Assembly: GCA_023333565.1 (NCBI GenBank)
Contig: JAJKFH010003927.1
Coordinates: 682,001-746,000 of the forward strand
Direction: 5' to 3'
From: Puffinus mauretanicus
Lineage: Eukaryota > Chordata > Aves > Procellariiformes > Procellariidae
Length of the DNA stretch: 64,000 nucleotides
Shown here: piece by piece, positions 22,505 through 35,537 of the stretch
How positions within the stretch are numbered: position 1 is the first letter of the stretch
Layout of the letters: every line of letters begins with the position of its first letter
Program-made: the position numbers and the translations under genes
Notes under the pieces: generated by a model
Told to the model about the DNA's origin: nothing
Databases searched by the model: none
Seen by the model: the letters and a program-made list of their open reading frames with translations, nothing else

Positions 22505-24728
22505 GAAATGCAAAAAACTTTATTCAGACAAAGAAAAGTGACGTATCCACAGCAGTGGCACTAGTAAAACTGAAACATAAACCCTCAGGTAAAATGAAAC
22601 CAGATTTCCTTCAGAACAAAATCCTGTAAAAGTGACATTCTTGTTACACGTGTAAAAAAATTCACACGTCTAAGTTTCTAGTATGTTTTGTATAGTAGTA
22701 TGTTTTGACAGTGTTGAAGTCCATAGTGATAGCATACAACCGTAAATTAAGTGTTGCATGTGCTTTTATTATACATGGTATCAGGTGGAAATCCTCATTT
22801 GTAGTTTAGCCACGCGGCCAAGATAAGACTTACTGCAGTACCGTACGCCACCTTCACATCGTGTAGGATCTTAGTCGCTCCAGGGGAGTGCTGTACAGCA
22901 AAACTTGTGGTGCCTGCCCCGATCGCACTCCAAGGGATCGTAAGATTCAGTGCCTCTCATCGTTCTTCATGGGATCCGTGCATGCAGGTTGGACCTGGAT
23001 TGGCATTTCAGTGATCCATCCTGGCTGGCGCTTCCAAGAAGGCAGAAAATGTCTGTCTGCGCAACAGTCTGCAAGATAACTCAAACATATTTTACATTTT
23101 ATTCCCACTGTGCAAATCAAGGAGAAACGTTAGTGCCTCGTTCAAGATTAATATAGTCTGTTGCAGAACTAGCAGTTGAACCATACAACCAACCAACCCT
23201 TCCTGGGGAAAAACTTCTTTTAAAAAAAAAAAAAAGTATGGATTTTGTTACTTCAACGTAACACTGCAACAGTTGTCATATGATATTTTGGACAGATACA
23301 ATTATTAACATGATAATTCTGTTATCTCTAAAATAACTTCAGCGTATTTGACCAGTCTGCTGCAGTCAGGCATCTGTAAAGGCTGCATCGCAGATTATAC
23401 AAATTCTAACTTGGGTAAGAGGAGTTGAAAGAATTTTTTTTTCCTCTCCTCTCAAAAGAGGGGCGGAGGGAGAGAGAGAGTATCTTCTGTTGTAGGACCC
23501 AACCAAGCATTTTGTATGTGTGAAAGCATAAACCAGTTTGAGGAGGAAAAACATATTTAATCTGCAAAAACATTGCAACATGTTGCAAATAATACAGTTA
23601 ATTACTGTAAATAAAATCCAAGAGGCGGTCAAAATAGTTATCACCATTTTGCACAGGGGTTTCCTTAATATAGCCACTTTATTGGCATGTCTTTTTATTA
23701 AGACACAGAAGAGGAAAAATCTTCAGTTCTTTAGGAAGCCTGTTTAAAGGGGGTTTACGAAACCTCCAAAACATGATTTTAGAACCCTGTTAAGATTAAT
23801 TTCATCTTGAAAGCTGAATTATTTTACAGAAATTGACTTTCAAAAAAGATAGGGCTGACTCTGTTCTGTAGAGCTGCTTATGTTCTTTATTTCTGGGAGG
23901 TAGGCTTCAGGTTTTAGCACCTCCATACTGTCTGTCTGGTATTGGCCCCACACCAGAAAAAAAAAATACAGAAATGTTAAAGGAGGCATTTGTGAGATTC
24001 TTTCCTACATAAGAAGTCTTCTGAACGTTTCTTCTTGGAGAAGAGCTTTAAGGCATAGACTTAAAATTCTTCCTACAATCAGTTGTGTGTTGACTCCTTT
24101 TGGGGAGTTAAACAGAGAAGAGCACTTACTAGTAACATCATTCCTTTAGGATTTGTACGCCATTCTTTTGAAATATCACAATGTTTTGGATTCAACACCA
24201 GCAGATACTAGCCAATTTCAGAGTTGTTTTTAAAAAAAAATCTCCAATGGCTTCAGCACAAGCATTTTACAATGCTCCACATAGAACGTGTAACCCAGTG
24301 CAATTACACAGTTCCTAGGCTAAACTGTTCCTTATTTACATTTCTCTTTCAAATGTTTGTCTTGCATAATCAAAGTAAAGCCCTGGGAGGTTTGAATTCC
24401 GCTCACTGTGTGGTTTTGACTATGGGTACAAGTTCTGCAGTCTTGGAAACTGTCTCCTGTTTGCATTCCTGCAGTGTTTGTTGCTGAAAAGCTGCTCTCG
24501 CTGTTTCCATGGTCCACCTTCCCTGAAGACTAACAAGGCAAATACAATGGTGAATGTAATACTCAGCACAAAAAAATGCATATAAGGTCAGAAAGACAAA
24601 GAATTAAAACAGAATGGGAAGAGACTGGAATTGGAGTTCAAGATCTGCTTAATAACAAAAAATCCAGACTTCTTCCCTAAGTCCAGTAAGATTTCTGGGT
24701 GCATGATTTCTTACAATTTTTCTGCCAT
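22505..24728 (-). other. Possible minus-strand transcript, 3' end and terminal exon(s)
   Basis: Inferred. A strong minus-strand poly(A) signal at 22519-22524 is followed by a T run and GCA, typical of real cleavage sites. About 1.9 kb upstream (minus sense) is a short ORF at 24403-24510, 35 codons with an ACCATGG start context, reading METARAAFQQQTLQECKQ and ending VPIVKTTQ. A plausible acceptor (TTGCCTTGTTAG) lies at 24530 and upward. Joining to a donor (GTAAGA, GT at 24713-24714) would extend the ORF in frame to an ATG at 24728, giving 46 residues. I do not recognise the product. It could be the tail of a longer gene, a small-protein gene, a non-coding RNA or chance. Confidence 0.35.
22519..22524 (-). 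terminator. Minus-strand poly(A) signal
   Basis: AATAAA on the minus strand followed by GTTTTTTGCA, a classical signal with a nearby cleavage context. It faces the RRP1B end, which would make the two units tail-to-tail, about 0.6 kb apart. Confidence 0.5.
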
Positions 24729-27700
24729 TGAAAGCTTTAGTTTAATCAAGGCTTAGTCAGGTTCCAGCCTGGACCGTTCTCTGCTCAGAGGAGGATACAA
24801 TACTAAAATAGTGCTCAGTGAGGAGATTTTGCTCTTTACAAACTAGTGGGTATGTGGAGAGAATCCCTGATGAAATCCTATCTCTTTGACACTGATTTGT
24901 AAAAAAAAAAAAGCAGAAGTGCCAAGAGTTGGGCTCTCCAGGGAAATGAATTCCATACTCTCTTAATTTTATAGGAAGCAGATCTCATTCCAGTCTCGAG
25001 CCACGTTTTCATAGGCTTTGCCACTATGGTAAACATCTGGGAGACATCTGCCCTAAAATGAAGGCTGAAACTGTAAACACTTGTATAATCCAATAATGTG
25101 TACTTGTCTCTGCAGAGTATTGCCACGGAGTAATTTTGTTTCTGAAAAGAAAGCCCTCAAGTCTTTCCCTGTCATTAATCCCTTTGAAAGGAAGAAAGGG
25201 AATCACTCATGAGATCTGCACTGCCTTCAAACAGACTGACAGAGAGGAGAGAGTGCCCACTGTTTCTTGCTTAGAAATCCACTCAGGAGCCCTTTATGGG
25301 CTTGACATTCGCAAGCTGCAAAATTGGCTATTGAGGGCCTGAACTGCAACACGGTTGTTTGCCAAGCATAGGAAATATTGTATTGCATTGTCATGCCAGG
25401 CACAGGAATTTGCAGTTGACCATTGGCATGTTAGGGCTTGCATGTGATACAGACATTTTTGCTGATTATTTCTCAGCAGCCATGGTCAATGATGTTCATT
25501 TGCCAAGGAGCCTACCATTGCTGCTGATAATGATAGGCAGCTCACATATCTGCCAGGACTAGATGGCAACTTTTAGTCTTTGCCCATCTATCTCATGCAG
25601 TCTTCATATCTCTTCTGTATCAGTTTAGCTTATTTAAATATAGAGGTTGTTAGCTGTCCTGGAGAAAAACCTTTGCTATCAAACCTACTGGTACCTTGCT
25701 GGATGTTTTTCACTATGTGGTGTTGGTACTTCTTATGTAAAAAGTTTTCTCTCCTTCAATCCCCGGATACCAAATTAGGGAAGATGAAAGGTCCTTGTAA
25801 GAAATAATCTTGTATGAAGCATCTTGCTTTCACTTAGGTGAGAGACTGAAATGAGTCAAACAAAAAACAACGTTCTGTTTTTTGGCCCTCCCTTTCCAGA
25901 GGCCCGAATCCAGATTCTGTGGCTTGCACACAATTGCATTGCTCATGTTACGCTAATGGTCTGTAGTCTTAGGTTCTCATTTTATCCCTTTTACTTTAGT
26001 TTTGGGTGGCGGCCTTGGAATTGCTACTGTTTGCTGAGAGAACCTTAAGCTGGGTTTATCTTCAGTTCCAGGAAAGAATTGTTTATTATTCATGTTCCAA
26101 GAATGGAAGCTAATGATTAATTTCCTCTGAATTTTGTAACTTTGGCTATTTGTGTGAATTGCAGTGCTGAAGGAGTGTGAGGGGATTCAGGCTTGTCTTT
26201 TTTTTTTTTTTTTTAAATGCCCATGGGTGCTAAACCAACAATGTACTAGTGAATGCTAAATATAGCAAACCTAGGATCATTCTGAAACTCCTGATGAAAG
26301 TTTGAAAGTTTGGTATGAAATCCTGGTCCCACTAATGCCTGCTAATTTCATCCTACCATTATATTTTCGTACTAAGAAAGAAAAACCAGGAGACCTTCAG
26401 AACTCATAGGTTAGCCGTTGCTACTAGACACAGTGGACAAAGCTACAATAGTGGGAAGGGTTGTCCCCTAATAGCACAGGCAAAAGCAAGAGCAAATTAG
26501 GAAGGAATTTCCAGCCTGGAACAGAACTAACATCTCTCAGACTCCTGAAATCTGTCTTCTATTATCACTACTTTGCTAATTAGTGAAATGACACTAACTG
26601 GAAAAAATTACATAGTTTGTGAACTTACTGAATTTCATTCGGATTTTTAAAGGTTAATTTAAAGTAGAAAATCTTTTTGTAACCACTGAAGGAAAAGAAC
26701 AAGATGAAATTACCATTACCCAGGTAACAGGACTAGAAATAGATGCGGTATTAGTCAACTTAGCATGTACTCCCTGCAGCTTGAACTCAAATGCAAATCT
26801 GTCCTGTTTTGAGCACAGCAGTGGCCTGACTTCCCACTGCTTTGTGTGCACATTTCCTCAGGGAATAAGCTGTGTAGCGACATAGCTTTGCCAAGCCGAT
26901 ATCCCTGAGCAGTGGGAGCTGAAGCAAGTGACTCATGACTGCAAGACGACAGCATGTGATGCAAGACACGCTCAGGACAAAGTGCTGAGAGATGCAGTTC
27001 ATGACTGAGAGGTTTATTCCCACTGCCAGGACAGGCCTCGTTCTTTTCCAGCTGTTACCATGTTTTATAAAACAAATATATATATTGTGGCATTTCTGAT
27101 CCAAAATCTATATCAAACAATTTTCAAGGTTAAATATTAAAAACCAGGCACAGAAGTGTCTGTGAAATCAAAATATTAAAAGTAATGAAATAACACTGAT
27201 TTCTTCACTCTTTCCCCCAAGTGCCTTAAAAATGAAGCAAAAGCAAAATGAAAACATTTGTATGCATTTCTCTAAAGTTGTTATCATGATCACATGCCAC
27301 GTTGTGCTGTATTGCACCGTAACTGCATGCATCTGCTATCTCTTTGCTTGCCAGAGCAGGGTTTCAGTCTGCTGTTAGAAATACGTTGGTTGGCAAAGAG
27401 GTATGTGCACTTACTCTGCTACCTCTTTAATGCTGGCGAATGGTTATTCAAGGACAAAAAGGGGTAACTGGGATTAAAGTCCTGATAATAATGAGTTACT
27501 TTTCCCCAATATTAGGTAGTAGATACTAAGTGCAATAGGACTGGCTCCTGAGAGCGCAAGCATTAGCATTCAGAACAAAACTGCGAGCTGATCCTAGCTC
27601 CCTTAGCCAACCAAAGGTGGCCTTCCGCTTCCTTTTCACGAACTTCAACTGTTTTGTTAAATGGACACTGGAACCAAAATGTGCACCAACCAAAATATTT

Positions 27701-28669
27701 GTGTACAGTGACTGGGAATTGTACCAGTATAAGGGGTGTTTTAGCTTAGAATTTCACAGCAGAGTGGTCTTGCATTTTTTTAAAAAGAGGTGTATTTTTA
27801 GGTTTCTGAAGGAGATGAGGATCAATGATGCCATGCTATACAGTGCTGTTCAACTGTGACAACTTGTGACAGTGGTACAGCATTTTAAAAAGAACTTTGT
27901 TATCACTGGCCTGTCTCTCCGCTTGACACCTGGCCCCTTGCAAGTTTTTCATACGAGTTCCATTTACTTCAACAAAACAATTGACGTGAGGATTGCAAGA
28001 CTGGGCCTGACATTTGGAGGCTGATACGTTGCATGATCTCCTCCCTGAGGCCCCATTTTGCAAAAATGCTTAGAATATATGGAGCTTCGGCAAGTCAGTG
28101 ATAGAGAACAGGTTCGAGTCAGAGGTGTAAGAGAATGGATAGCCCACTGTTGCTCTTCTGATCATGTCATCTCTTAATATATAAAATGACTTTTTTTTTT
28201 TTTTAAATGGCTACAACGCCAGGCTACTCTGGGGTGTGGGAAAGATTGTATAGGTCCTTGTTCTGCAAGTTTCAAAGGCCATAAGAGAAGGGAGCACCCA
28301 GCAGTTTGCGTGATTGAATCTGGAGTACAGAATTACAAGTACCACTTTCACTATTTACTGCCTGTTACGAGGACTGTTTCTCTCAATTCTGTTTAAAGAA
28401 GTTGGGGCATCTATGATAGTCACTAGTGGACCAATATGGATTCAAGTCCGACAATTTTTCTGTAGGCTGTTTTTTCACCAAAGCTGAGAGTGTGTCAACC
28501 TCGCTAGTTTGCAGTTCTATTTCATGGTAGGTTTTGGAGAAACAGCACTGATGGGTGCTCTTTTTGTACTAGAGACAGCAGCCCCACCTGCCTGTCAAAG
28601 GGTTTAGAATGGCCTTTCTAATTCCCCCATGCAGAACAGCTTTGATGGCGAGATCAGTTTTCAATAATC

Positions 28670-28743
28670 TGCTCATTGCAAGGGGGTTGGACTAGATGAC
28701 CTTTAAAGGTCCCTTCCAACCCAAACCATTCTATGATTCTGTG
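28670..28743 (+). mobile_element. CR1 LINE 3' tail fragment
   Basis: About 70 bp of the CR1 3' end: GGGGGTTGGACTAGATGACC, then GGTCCCTTCCAACCCAAACC, then ATTCTATGATTCTGTG. Sense orientation, heavily 5' truncated. Confidence 0.92.
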
Positions 28744-31140
28744 AAAATGGCTCCTTCTCTGCCATTATTGACAATTCCTGACAAAGTTAATCATTTTAAT
28801 ACAGGCCAAGTGAAAATTTGGTATGAAACAAGAATAACGGCCCCCTCCTACATCAAATGCTGCTAATTATTATTACTATTACAATCATAAATTGGTACTT
28901 TACAATCTGTGTTAGCAAACATTCAACTGACCAGCAAAAATCAGTATCTTAAATACAGATGGCCTTCTGACTGGGGAGTGCACAATTATTACTCTCTGCT
29001 GGTCCAATTCTGCTGCCTTGAAGACTTGTTGAGAAAAGGAAAGGCTATAGATACGCCTTTTACATAACCTTGACCCTTTATTTTCTGTTGACGCCTATGA
29101 TGATTTAGAGAATCTGTATACAATTTACAAAATCTGATTTAAGACCCTCTCTCTATGCATCTTTTATCAAGCCGAGTGTGTCATATTCGTGGCAGCCCCA
29201 TATCTTTTCTACTGTGCTTATATAGAAAATCTGGACTTCAGGAGTTCTTGGTAGTTAACGCAGTCTGTCCCCCTCTCCAAGACAAACTTAAATATAGCTC
29301 TCAATATTTATAAAAATATTTCTTCCATTAGTTATGAAAAACAAACAAGCTGAAGATAAAAACTCATCAATCTTTCAAAGCAATCTTGTCCTGTGCTTTT
29401 CATGATACTTTGCCCTCCATAATGGACATCAGTTTATTCCCTTCTGCTCCTTCATAGCTCTGTATTATATGCATTTGTAGGCTGTTATTAGAGTTGAGCT
29501 TTCAATAAGCTAAAGAAACCATTTCCTCCGAGGTTGTGTGTCCTGAGCCTTGGATTCTTCTTACGGCCTCTCGCATTGTTCCATTGCTTCATTTTGAATG
29601 AAATGCCATTCCAAAAACTTGGCAGTACTCCACCAGAGACCCTACCACTGCTGAATATGCTGCAAGGATTACTTCATATGTCTTGCAGACTATATTGTTG
29701 TTTATGCAGTCCAAAAGGTGATTACCGTTATTGCAATATTGTGACATTGTTGACCCATGTTAAGCTTGTTATTCACTGTAATCTTACGATTTCTTCATAC
29801 ATAGCAAGCTGGAATTCCAAAGGGTAACAACACAGACCTAGGAAGGCAAGTAGGCTTGCAATAAATGGCCTATAAGATATTTGTCCTGTCTGCCCAGGAG
29901 CAAACAAGGTCAGTAAAGATGTGTATCTTCCTGGATTGCTGGCTGGCCAACTGTCATGTGTATTATTGCCTCAGGTTTGCCACGGGGTCTATTGCTTTTT
30001 GGTGCACTGACAGGCTGAGCAGAGGAGTGGGGGAGATGGGAAAAGGATTTAGGGGAGCTGTAGAAGGAGAGCATAGGAGGAACAAGGAACATTTGTGGAG
30101 CATGGCCAGTTGTTGATAAACTGTGGTCTTTCTGACTATCCTCTCTCTTGATCAAATTACAATAATCTTCTACTCAAAATTCATGATTTCCAGAAAATAT
30201 TCTGCTCTGACCAAGGAGAACTGGTTTGAGAGGTCAGGTTACCTTATAAAATAAACCATAAAACTCCATGCACTATCTGGTGGCAAGGTCAGGAGCTTGA
30301 GAAGGTTATCATCCCAGTAGTACTACAGCAGCAGCTGCAGTAGGAAGCCTAGGTCAGCTTCTCTCTATTGCCTACATTTGATCTAACCTGCCCAGCCTTT
30401 TTCTTTTTTCCTAATGAAGCCCTTCATTACACATTGAATGGTTATTTGCTCTTTGAATAGTCCTAGTAACCCCCAGATTTGGAGGAGTACCTGGGAGTTA
30501 ATTTTTTTCAAACAGATTAGGCTTGAGAAGGATAGCATAGCAGAGTGCATGATGAATATGGAGCTGAAGTCTAGCTTCACTTTTTTGGAGACACAGCCTC
30601 TTTTTTATGATAAAGGCACCTGACTTCTTAAAGAATAAATAGGGCAAAGTCTGTAAAAAAACACTGCTCAGAAACTGGGTGGTCACATTTAGATGAGCTG
30701 CTTTTGGGAAGAGAAGGAGAATTGTTTTCTGGCCTTTGTTTTGCCTGTGGCAACTTTTTCAGTGTATACACATATAGGTTCCCCCATATTTTAAAAAAAT
30801 GTTGGGGCTTGATACTGTTGAGTCACCCCCTTGCTTACTTCTACTCCTTAATCCATGAAAAAGACTTCAATTTTTACAGCTTAGAGTATAAAGAGAGGCT
30901 TCAGATGTTCCTCTAGGGTAAGCATAAAGATTGCTAGGAGTACTTGCCTTTGTTGAGCCTTTCAGAATATTAGGAAGAAGGCAATCCTGCAATGGAATGG
31001 GTTTTTCCACTTGGTTGGAGAAACAGCATGCGTTCACCCTGTGACAAACGCTCTCTCACTCTCAGCAGCTGCGGAGGAAGGCAGAGCTCTGCATTTGCAA
31101 CCCTCCCTGCCTTCCTACAAAGGGCCTCAGCATTATCGCT

Positions 31141-31519
31141 CTCACAGACCTTATCGCGCTCTACAACTACCTGGAAGGAGGTTGTAGCAAGGTGGGTGTT
31201 GGTCTCTTCTCCCAAGTAACTAGCGACAGGACAAGAGGAAACAGCCTCAAGTTGCGCCAGGGGAGGTTTAGATTGGATATTAGGAAAAATTTCTTCACCG
31301 AAAGAGTTGTCAAGCAGTGGAACAGGCTGCTCAGGGAAGTGGTTGAGTCACCACCCCTGGAGGTATTTTAAAAATGTATTTAAAAATAAAAATAAAAAAT
31401 TACCTAAAAAAAATTAATGTGCTTAGGGACATGGTTTAGTGGTGGACTTGACAGTGTTAGGTTAACGGTTGGACTCAATGATCTTAGAAGTCCTTTCCAA
31501 CCTAAACGATTCTATGATT
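31141..31519 (+). mobile_element. CR1 LINE 3' fragment with A-rich interruption
   Basis: It aligns with the last 370 bp of the CR1 copy at 15.25-15.6 kb: CTCTACAACTACCTGGAAGG, the FFTE-type coding end, and the tail ending ATTCTATGATT. Between about 31370 and 31416 the expected short GTGTAGATGTG segment is replaced by an A-rich stretch (AAATAAAAATAAAAAAT), which is absent in the other copy. It encodes only a fragment of the reverse transcriptase C-terminus. Confidence 0.93.
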
Positions 31520-33257
31520 GCTGCCGATGCTATAGTTTCCTCGTTCAGTACAAGCAGCCTGGTATCAGCTGTGCTGTGCAACGTGAGACTTCCTTGAGGC
31601 TATTCCTTGCTTTGCCTATGTGGTCTACTAGGTGCAGGAGTAGCGGCTGTACAAAACCTAAGGGCAGACATTAATAAACGTATGAGGTGTGCTTTCCTTC
31701 TTGGGGGAGGAACTTGCTCCAGTGAGAATGTCAGACATGCTTGGGCAGTTTTTAGAAAGAACAGCTGTAAATGCCAGAACACTTCCTGGCATCTTCTTTG
31801 GACAGTATATCATTATCAGGAAGGGAAAGGTACAGTTGGTGTAGGCACTACAGAGACAAACCATTAATGTCACTGCACAACTTAATTAATTGAGGCCCAG
31901 CCTCATCTGACAGCGCTGTGGAACCCACAAGATAGATCTTCTTGAGTCATCCCCAAAAGGAACATATGCCAGTATGTATGTATCATACGCTTACAAGGTC
32001 AAAGTGGAGCATTAAGCCCTATTGCTGGGGAAGGGAGGAAAAGCAGGAAAAAGGACAACGTGTATTCCAACAATTGCCCTCCAAGCTGGAGAAAGGCCAA
32101 AGAAACTTTATTCTTCAGTGTACCAAGAGATATGGAAAACACGGGATAATAGCCCTTCAGCATTTGTTGCATTGTTTGTGGCTTTAAGAGCAGCAAAATG
32201 GAGGCACAGATGCTTTCTGTTCCAAATAGTATGCAGTGGCCACTCACTTGAAAAGCAAAGGACGCAGGCAGCAATTGCTATTAAATGAAAAACAGTGGTT
32301 GGACTTCAGGATGAATGAACAAGTTGTAAGTAGGTTTCATGTTAACTGCTTGCAGTGTGTATCTTGTATATAGGTATGTATTACAGAACAGGCTGTGTCC
32401 TTTGGATGTGCATCACGGGAGCAGCACATGGATGTGGCATACGGCATGTATACGTTTTTCTTTATAGTGTGTGCATTCTGTACTCATTTATTATGACAAG
32501 TGTCAAACATAAGCAGGGCTGGAAACTTCTCTAGGTTGCCTAGCCTTTTCCATGTGAGACCTTACTCTTAGTTGTTTATAAATTTTCCAGCCCTTGAGTG
32601 TTTTCATAGACATTTTCTGTCTAGGGTTCATTTTGGGGTAACAGAAGGAGAAAGGACAGAGGGAAAGAATATACGCTAGAACAACTAAGTAATGAGTCTT
32701 GCAGAAGATATAGAATATCCCCTCTCCCCCCATTTTTTGCAACCTTTCTTTTAAAAGATGATGACATCTTAAGCTCTGGAATCCTGGGTTTCTTATTTGG
32801 GCGAAGACAATGATTTCATGTCAAGAATGTGCATTTTGCTCAGCTTATGAAAAGCAGCCCTAAATGTAACCTGGTTCTGTTAGCCTTTGTGAGGGGCAAA
32901 AAAAAAGTTATTGTCTATCTCTTTTAAGATTTGCTAGTGCTTTAAACTCTTCAGAGTTTTGTCTTTAAAGTAGATTTGACCTGCAGCTGCCAGTCTGGAC
33001 TGTATCCTGTCTAGTCTCAGCCCTGCAAATGGAAGCAGGGAGCTTTGCCTTTTCCTCCCTTGTGAGTTCAGAAAACATCAACTTCAGTCAGCTTGCCTGA
33101 TTTGGACCAGAGCAAGACATGCTGGTGGGAAGAGAGCGAGTGGGAATAGGTCAAGGAGTTTGAAGCAGGAGAGGAAGGTGAGACAAAATGACACTATGTT
33201 AAGAGTGATCACTGGAAACTGAGACTAGATAGTCAAGGACATGGACTTGAGAAATAT

Positions 33258-33276
33258 GGAAAGAAAGAAAGAAAGA
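33258..33276 (+). repeat. (AAAG)n short repeat beside a 21-22-bp duplication
   Basis: Four to five AAAG units. They are followed at 33274-33316 by two imperfect copies of a unit resembling AGATGGTGGAGTTGCTGGGG. Confidence 0.8.
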
Positions 33277-35118
33277 TGGTGGAGTTGCTGGGGATAGATG
33301 GTGGAATTATTGGGGAGGGAAACAGAATAGCTCAAGTCAGAGGAAAGATAAGAGGGAAGACTGGCACAAAAAGTTAAGAGGTGCAAGGAATATGAAAGAG
33401 GTAACAGACCTGGCAAGCAGCTTTGGCTCTAAGAATACCAACATGGTGAGAGGAGGAAAATTAGGACTTGGGACGCTGCAGGTTGAGGGATGTGGCCAGT
33501 GACTCAGTGGAGAAAAGCAGGCAAGGAGCCTGAAGGTGGAGAATGGAGATGGGTGACCAGAAACTGAGGAAGATCACATCCCAATATATGCCTCTGTCTC
33601 TAATTCTTCTGGCTTACCCTGCCATCCAGACCTGTGTCCCCTCAGGATAACCTCCTTGTATGAAATGCTGTTTTGTAATGTTTTCCTAGACTACTGGATC
33701 TGGAGCATACATGGTGCAGATCATTCCCAATAGACATGGTGCAAATCATTTATTGTTCTGACCCTATCTATACTCCAAGGAGATGCACCAATTTCTATAG
33801 TTCAAGAAAATACCTACATTTATAGGTGATAGAGAAACTGTTAGTAGTAAGGCCAGCCTAGAACAAGCCCTAAGTTTTGCAACTGGGGTGACGACAGAAA
33901 AGAGAACAGTATGTTCCTTCATTTTCCAACAAATTACTCATGATGAGGAAAATATGCTTTCATGTTGCTGAGAAATAATCATGCTATTTCAAGAGTCGAT
34001 TTAAAGCTATCCGCTAAAAAGAATAAGAGGCATTGGGTGTGATTTCTGGTTGTGAAAGGATCTTTCACTGAACCTGTGATGGTCAATAATGACAAATGGC
34101 CTGAGGAAGATTAAATTCCCAAACACGTTATGAAGTCCTATCTCAGCAGAGTCTTGACATATTGTAGCACTTGCCAGCCAACACATCTTCTTTTACTCTA
34201 AGGCAGCCCTCTGAAGATTTTTTTGTGTGTCAATAACATATAATTGCACCCACTTCAAAACCTAACTGTGAGGGCGGTGCTCCATCAGGGCACCTGCAGC
34301 TTGGGCCAATGTGCCATGGCAGGGCATTGCGTGGGACTGCCTGTAGCGTCCATGGCTTCGCGGGGCTTTCTGGACACTTGAGGAAGGGAAGCTGTAGCAC
34401 TGTCGGGATGTGTGCGCTGCTCTTGGCTTTCCAGTACACGGAGCGGCAGGTGTGGCTAGCACCGTGGCGTGGAGAGCGCGGACAGCAAATGGCGGTTAGT
34501 ACACAGGATGGGTGGCGCAGGAGGGTTGGGTGGCCGATGCTGTGTGTAGGGGCCAATGTCTGGACATACCTGTGGGCACTGGAAGTGTGCTTGAAGCATC
34601 AGGTGCCTTGGTGTTGTGCGGTGAGGGCAGGAGGAGAGAGACGGCGGTGGCAGCCGGTGTGAAATGTGAGACCGGGCGAAGAGGGGTCCCTGTGTGTGGG
34701 CCGTGGGTACGTAGTATTTGGAAGGGGCCTGGGGCCTGGTGCGTGGGAGCACCAGCACACGCAAGGCAGCACTGGTCGCAGCGGTACCGGGGGCCCCGTG
34801 CTGCGGAGGGGTGGGCGCCATTGGGGCAGTGCCTCTTGTGAGTGTCAGCAAGCGCCTGAGCGCGGGGCTGGGCGGGCACACCAGTACCGGCGTGAGGCGC
34901 ACAGCCTTCCCACTGCGACGGGTGTGCGAGGGGATGCGGCACCGTGCTCGCCAGAAGGCTGAGGCGGCGGCCCGCCGGGGGCAGGGGGGGCTTAGCCCTG
35001 CAGGCGCGGGCGGTGGGACCGCTCTCCCTGCGGGATGGCGCCTGTGACAACAAAGGCACCCGCCAGGTGCGGGAGGGGCGACCGTTGAGGCGTGTGACAG
35101 CGCGAGCCGTGTGACGGC

Positions 35119-35136
35119 GGGGGGTGGGGGGAGGGA
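35119..35136 (+). promoter_or_regulatory. Potential G-quadruplex run upstream of PDXK
   Basis: Runs of six G, six G and three G separated by single bases, about 310 bp before the PDXK start codon. A 12-G run follows at 35173-35184 and further runs (seven and six G) lie at 35323-35336. Structure formation is inferred from base pattern only. Confidence 0.5.
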
Positions 35137-35444
35137 CGGAAGCCGCGGCGGGACCTGCAGTGAGAGCACCGTGGGGGGGGGGGGAGGGCGGACGTCAGGT
35201 GCCGTCGCGGCGGCTGCCTCCCCCGGGCAGTGAGGCCGGAGGCGGCCATTAGGTGTCCGCACCGATCGTCTGACGGCCCCGGCGCGGCGGCGGGCCCGCG
35301 CCCTCCCCGCCTCCCGCGCGCTGGGGGGGCGGGGGGTGTGTGTGACAGGAGGGGACGGCGAGCGCGTGACGCCCTCCGCGCCCCGCCCCCCGCTCCTGCT
35401 CCCGGCGCCGCCACCTCGGCGCGGCGCGGGCGGGCGGTGCAGCC

Positions 35445-35537
35445 ATGGAGTCGGAGCGCGAGTGCCGGGTGCTCTCCATCCAGAGCCACGTCGTCCGCGG
35501 CTACGTGGGCAACAAGGCGGCCACCTTCCCCCTGCAG
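35445..35537 (+). CDS. PDXK: PDXK exon 1 (coding part)
   Basis: 93 nt, 31 codons, ending in phase 0 before donor GTGAGC at 35538. It encodes [20 protein letters not shown] and TFPLQ, almost the same as mammalian PDXK. This is the first beta strand and the pyridoxal-binding loop with its conserved Ser. The 5' UTR limit is not visible. Confidence 0.97.

Larger units (their letters stand above)
24729..34839. other. Intergenic region between RRP1B and PDXK
   Basis: About 10 kb of mostly unique sequence. It contains CR1 tails at 28.67 and 31.14-31.52 kb, an (AAAG)n run at 33.26 kb, poly-T/A tracts at 26200, 28191 and 24901, and GC content rising from about 34.27 kb into the CpG island. Short open frames on both strands show no family resemblance. 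I see no complete gene. Confidence 0.6.

Noticed and set aside
26654..27104. Overlapping minus-strand frames in the intergenic region
   Set aside because: Several frames are open at once, composition is Cys/Ser/His-rich without motifs, and no splice or promoter context was seen.
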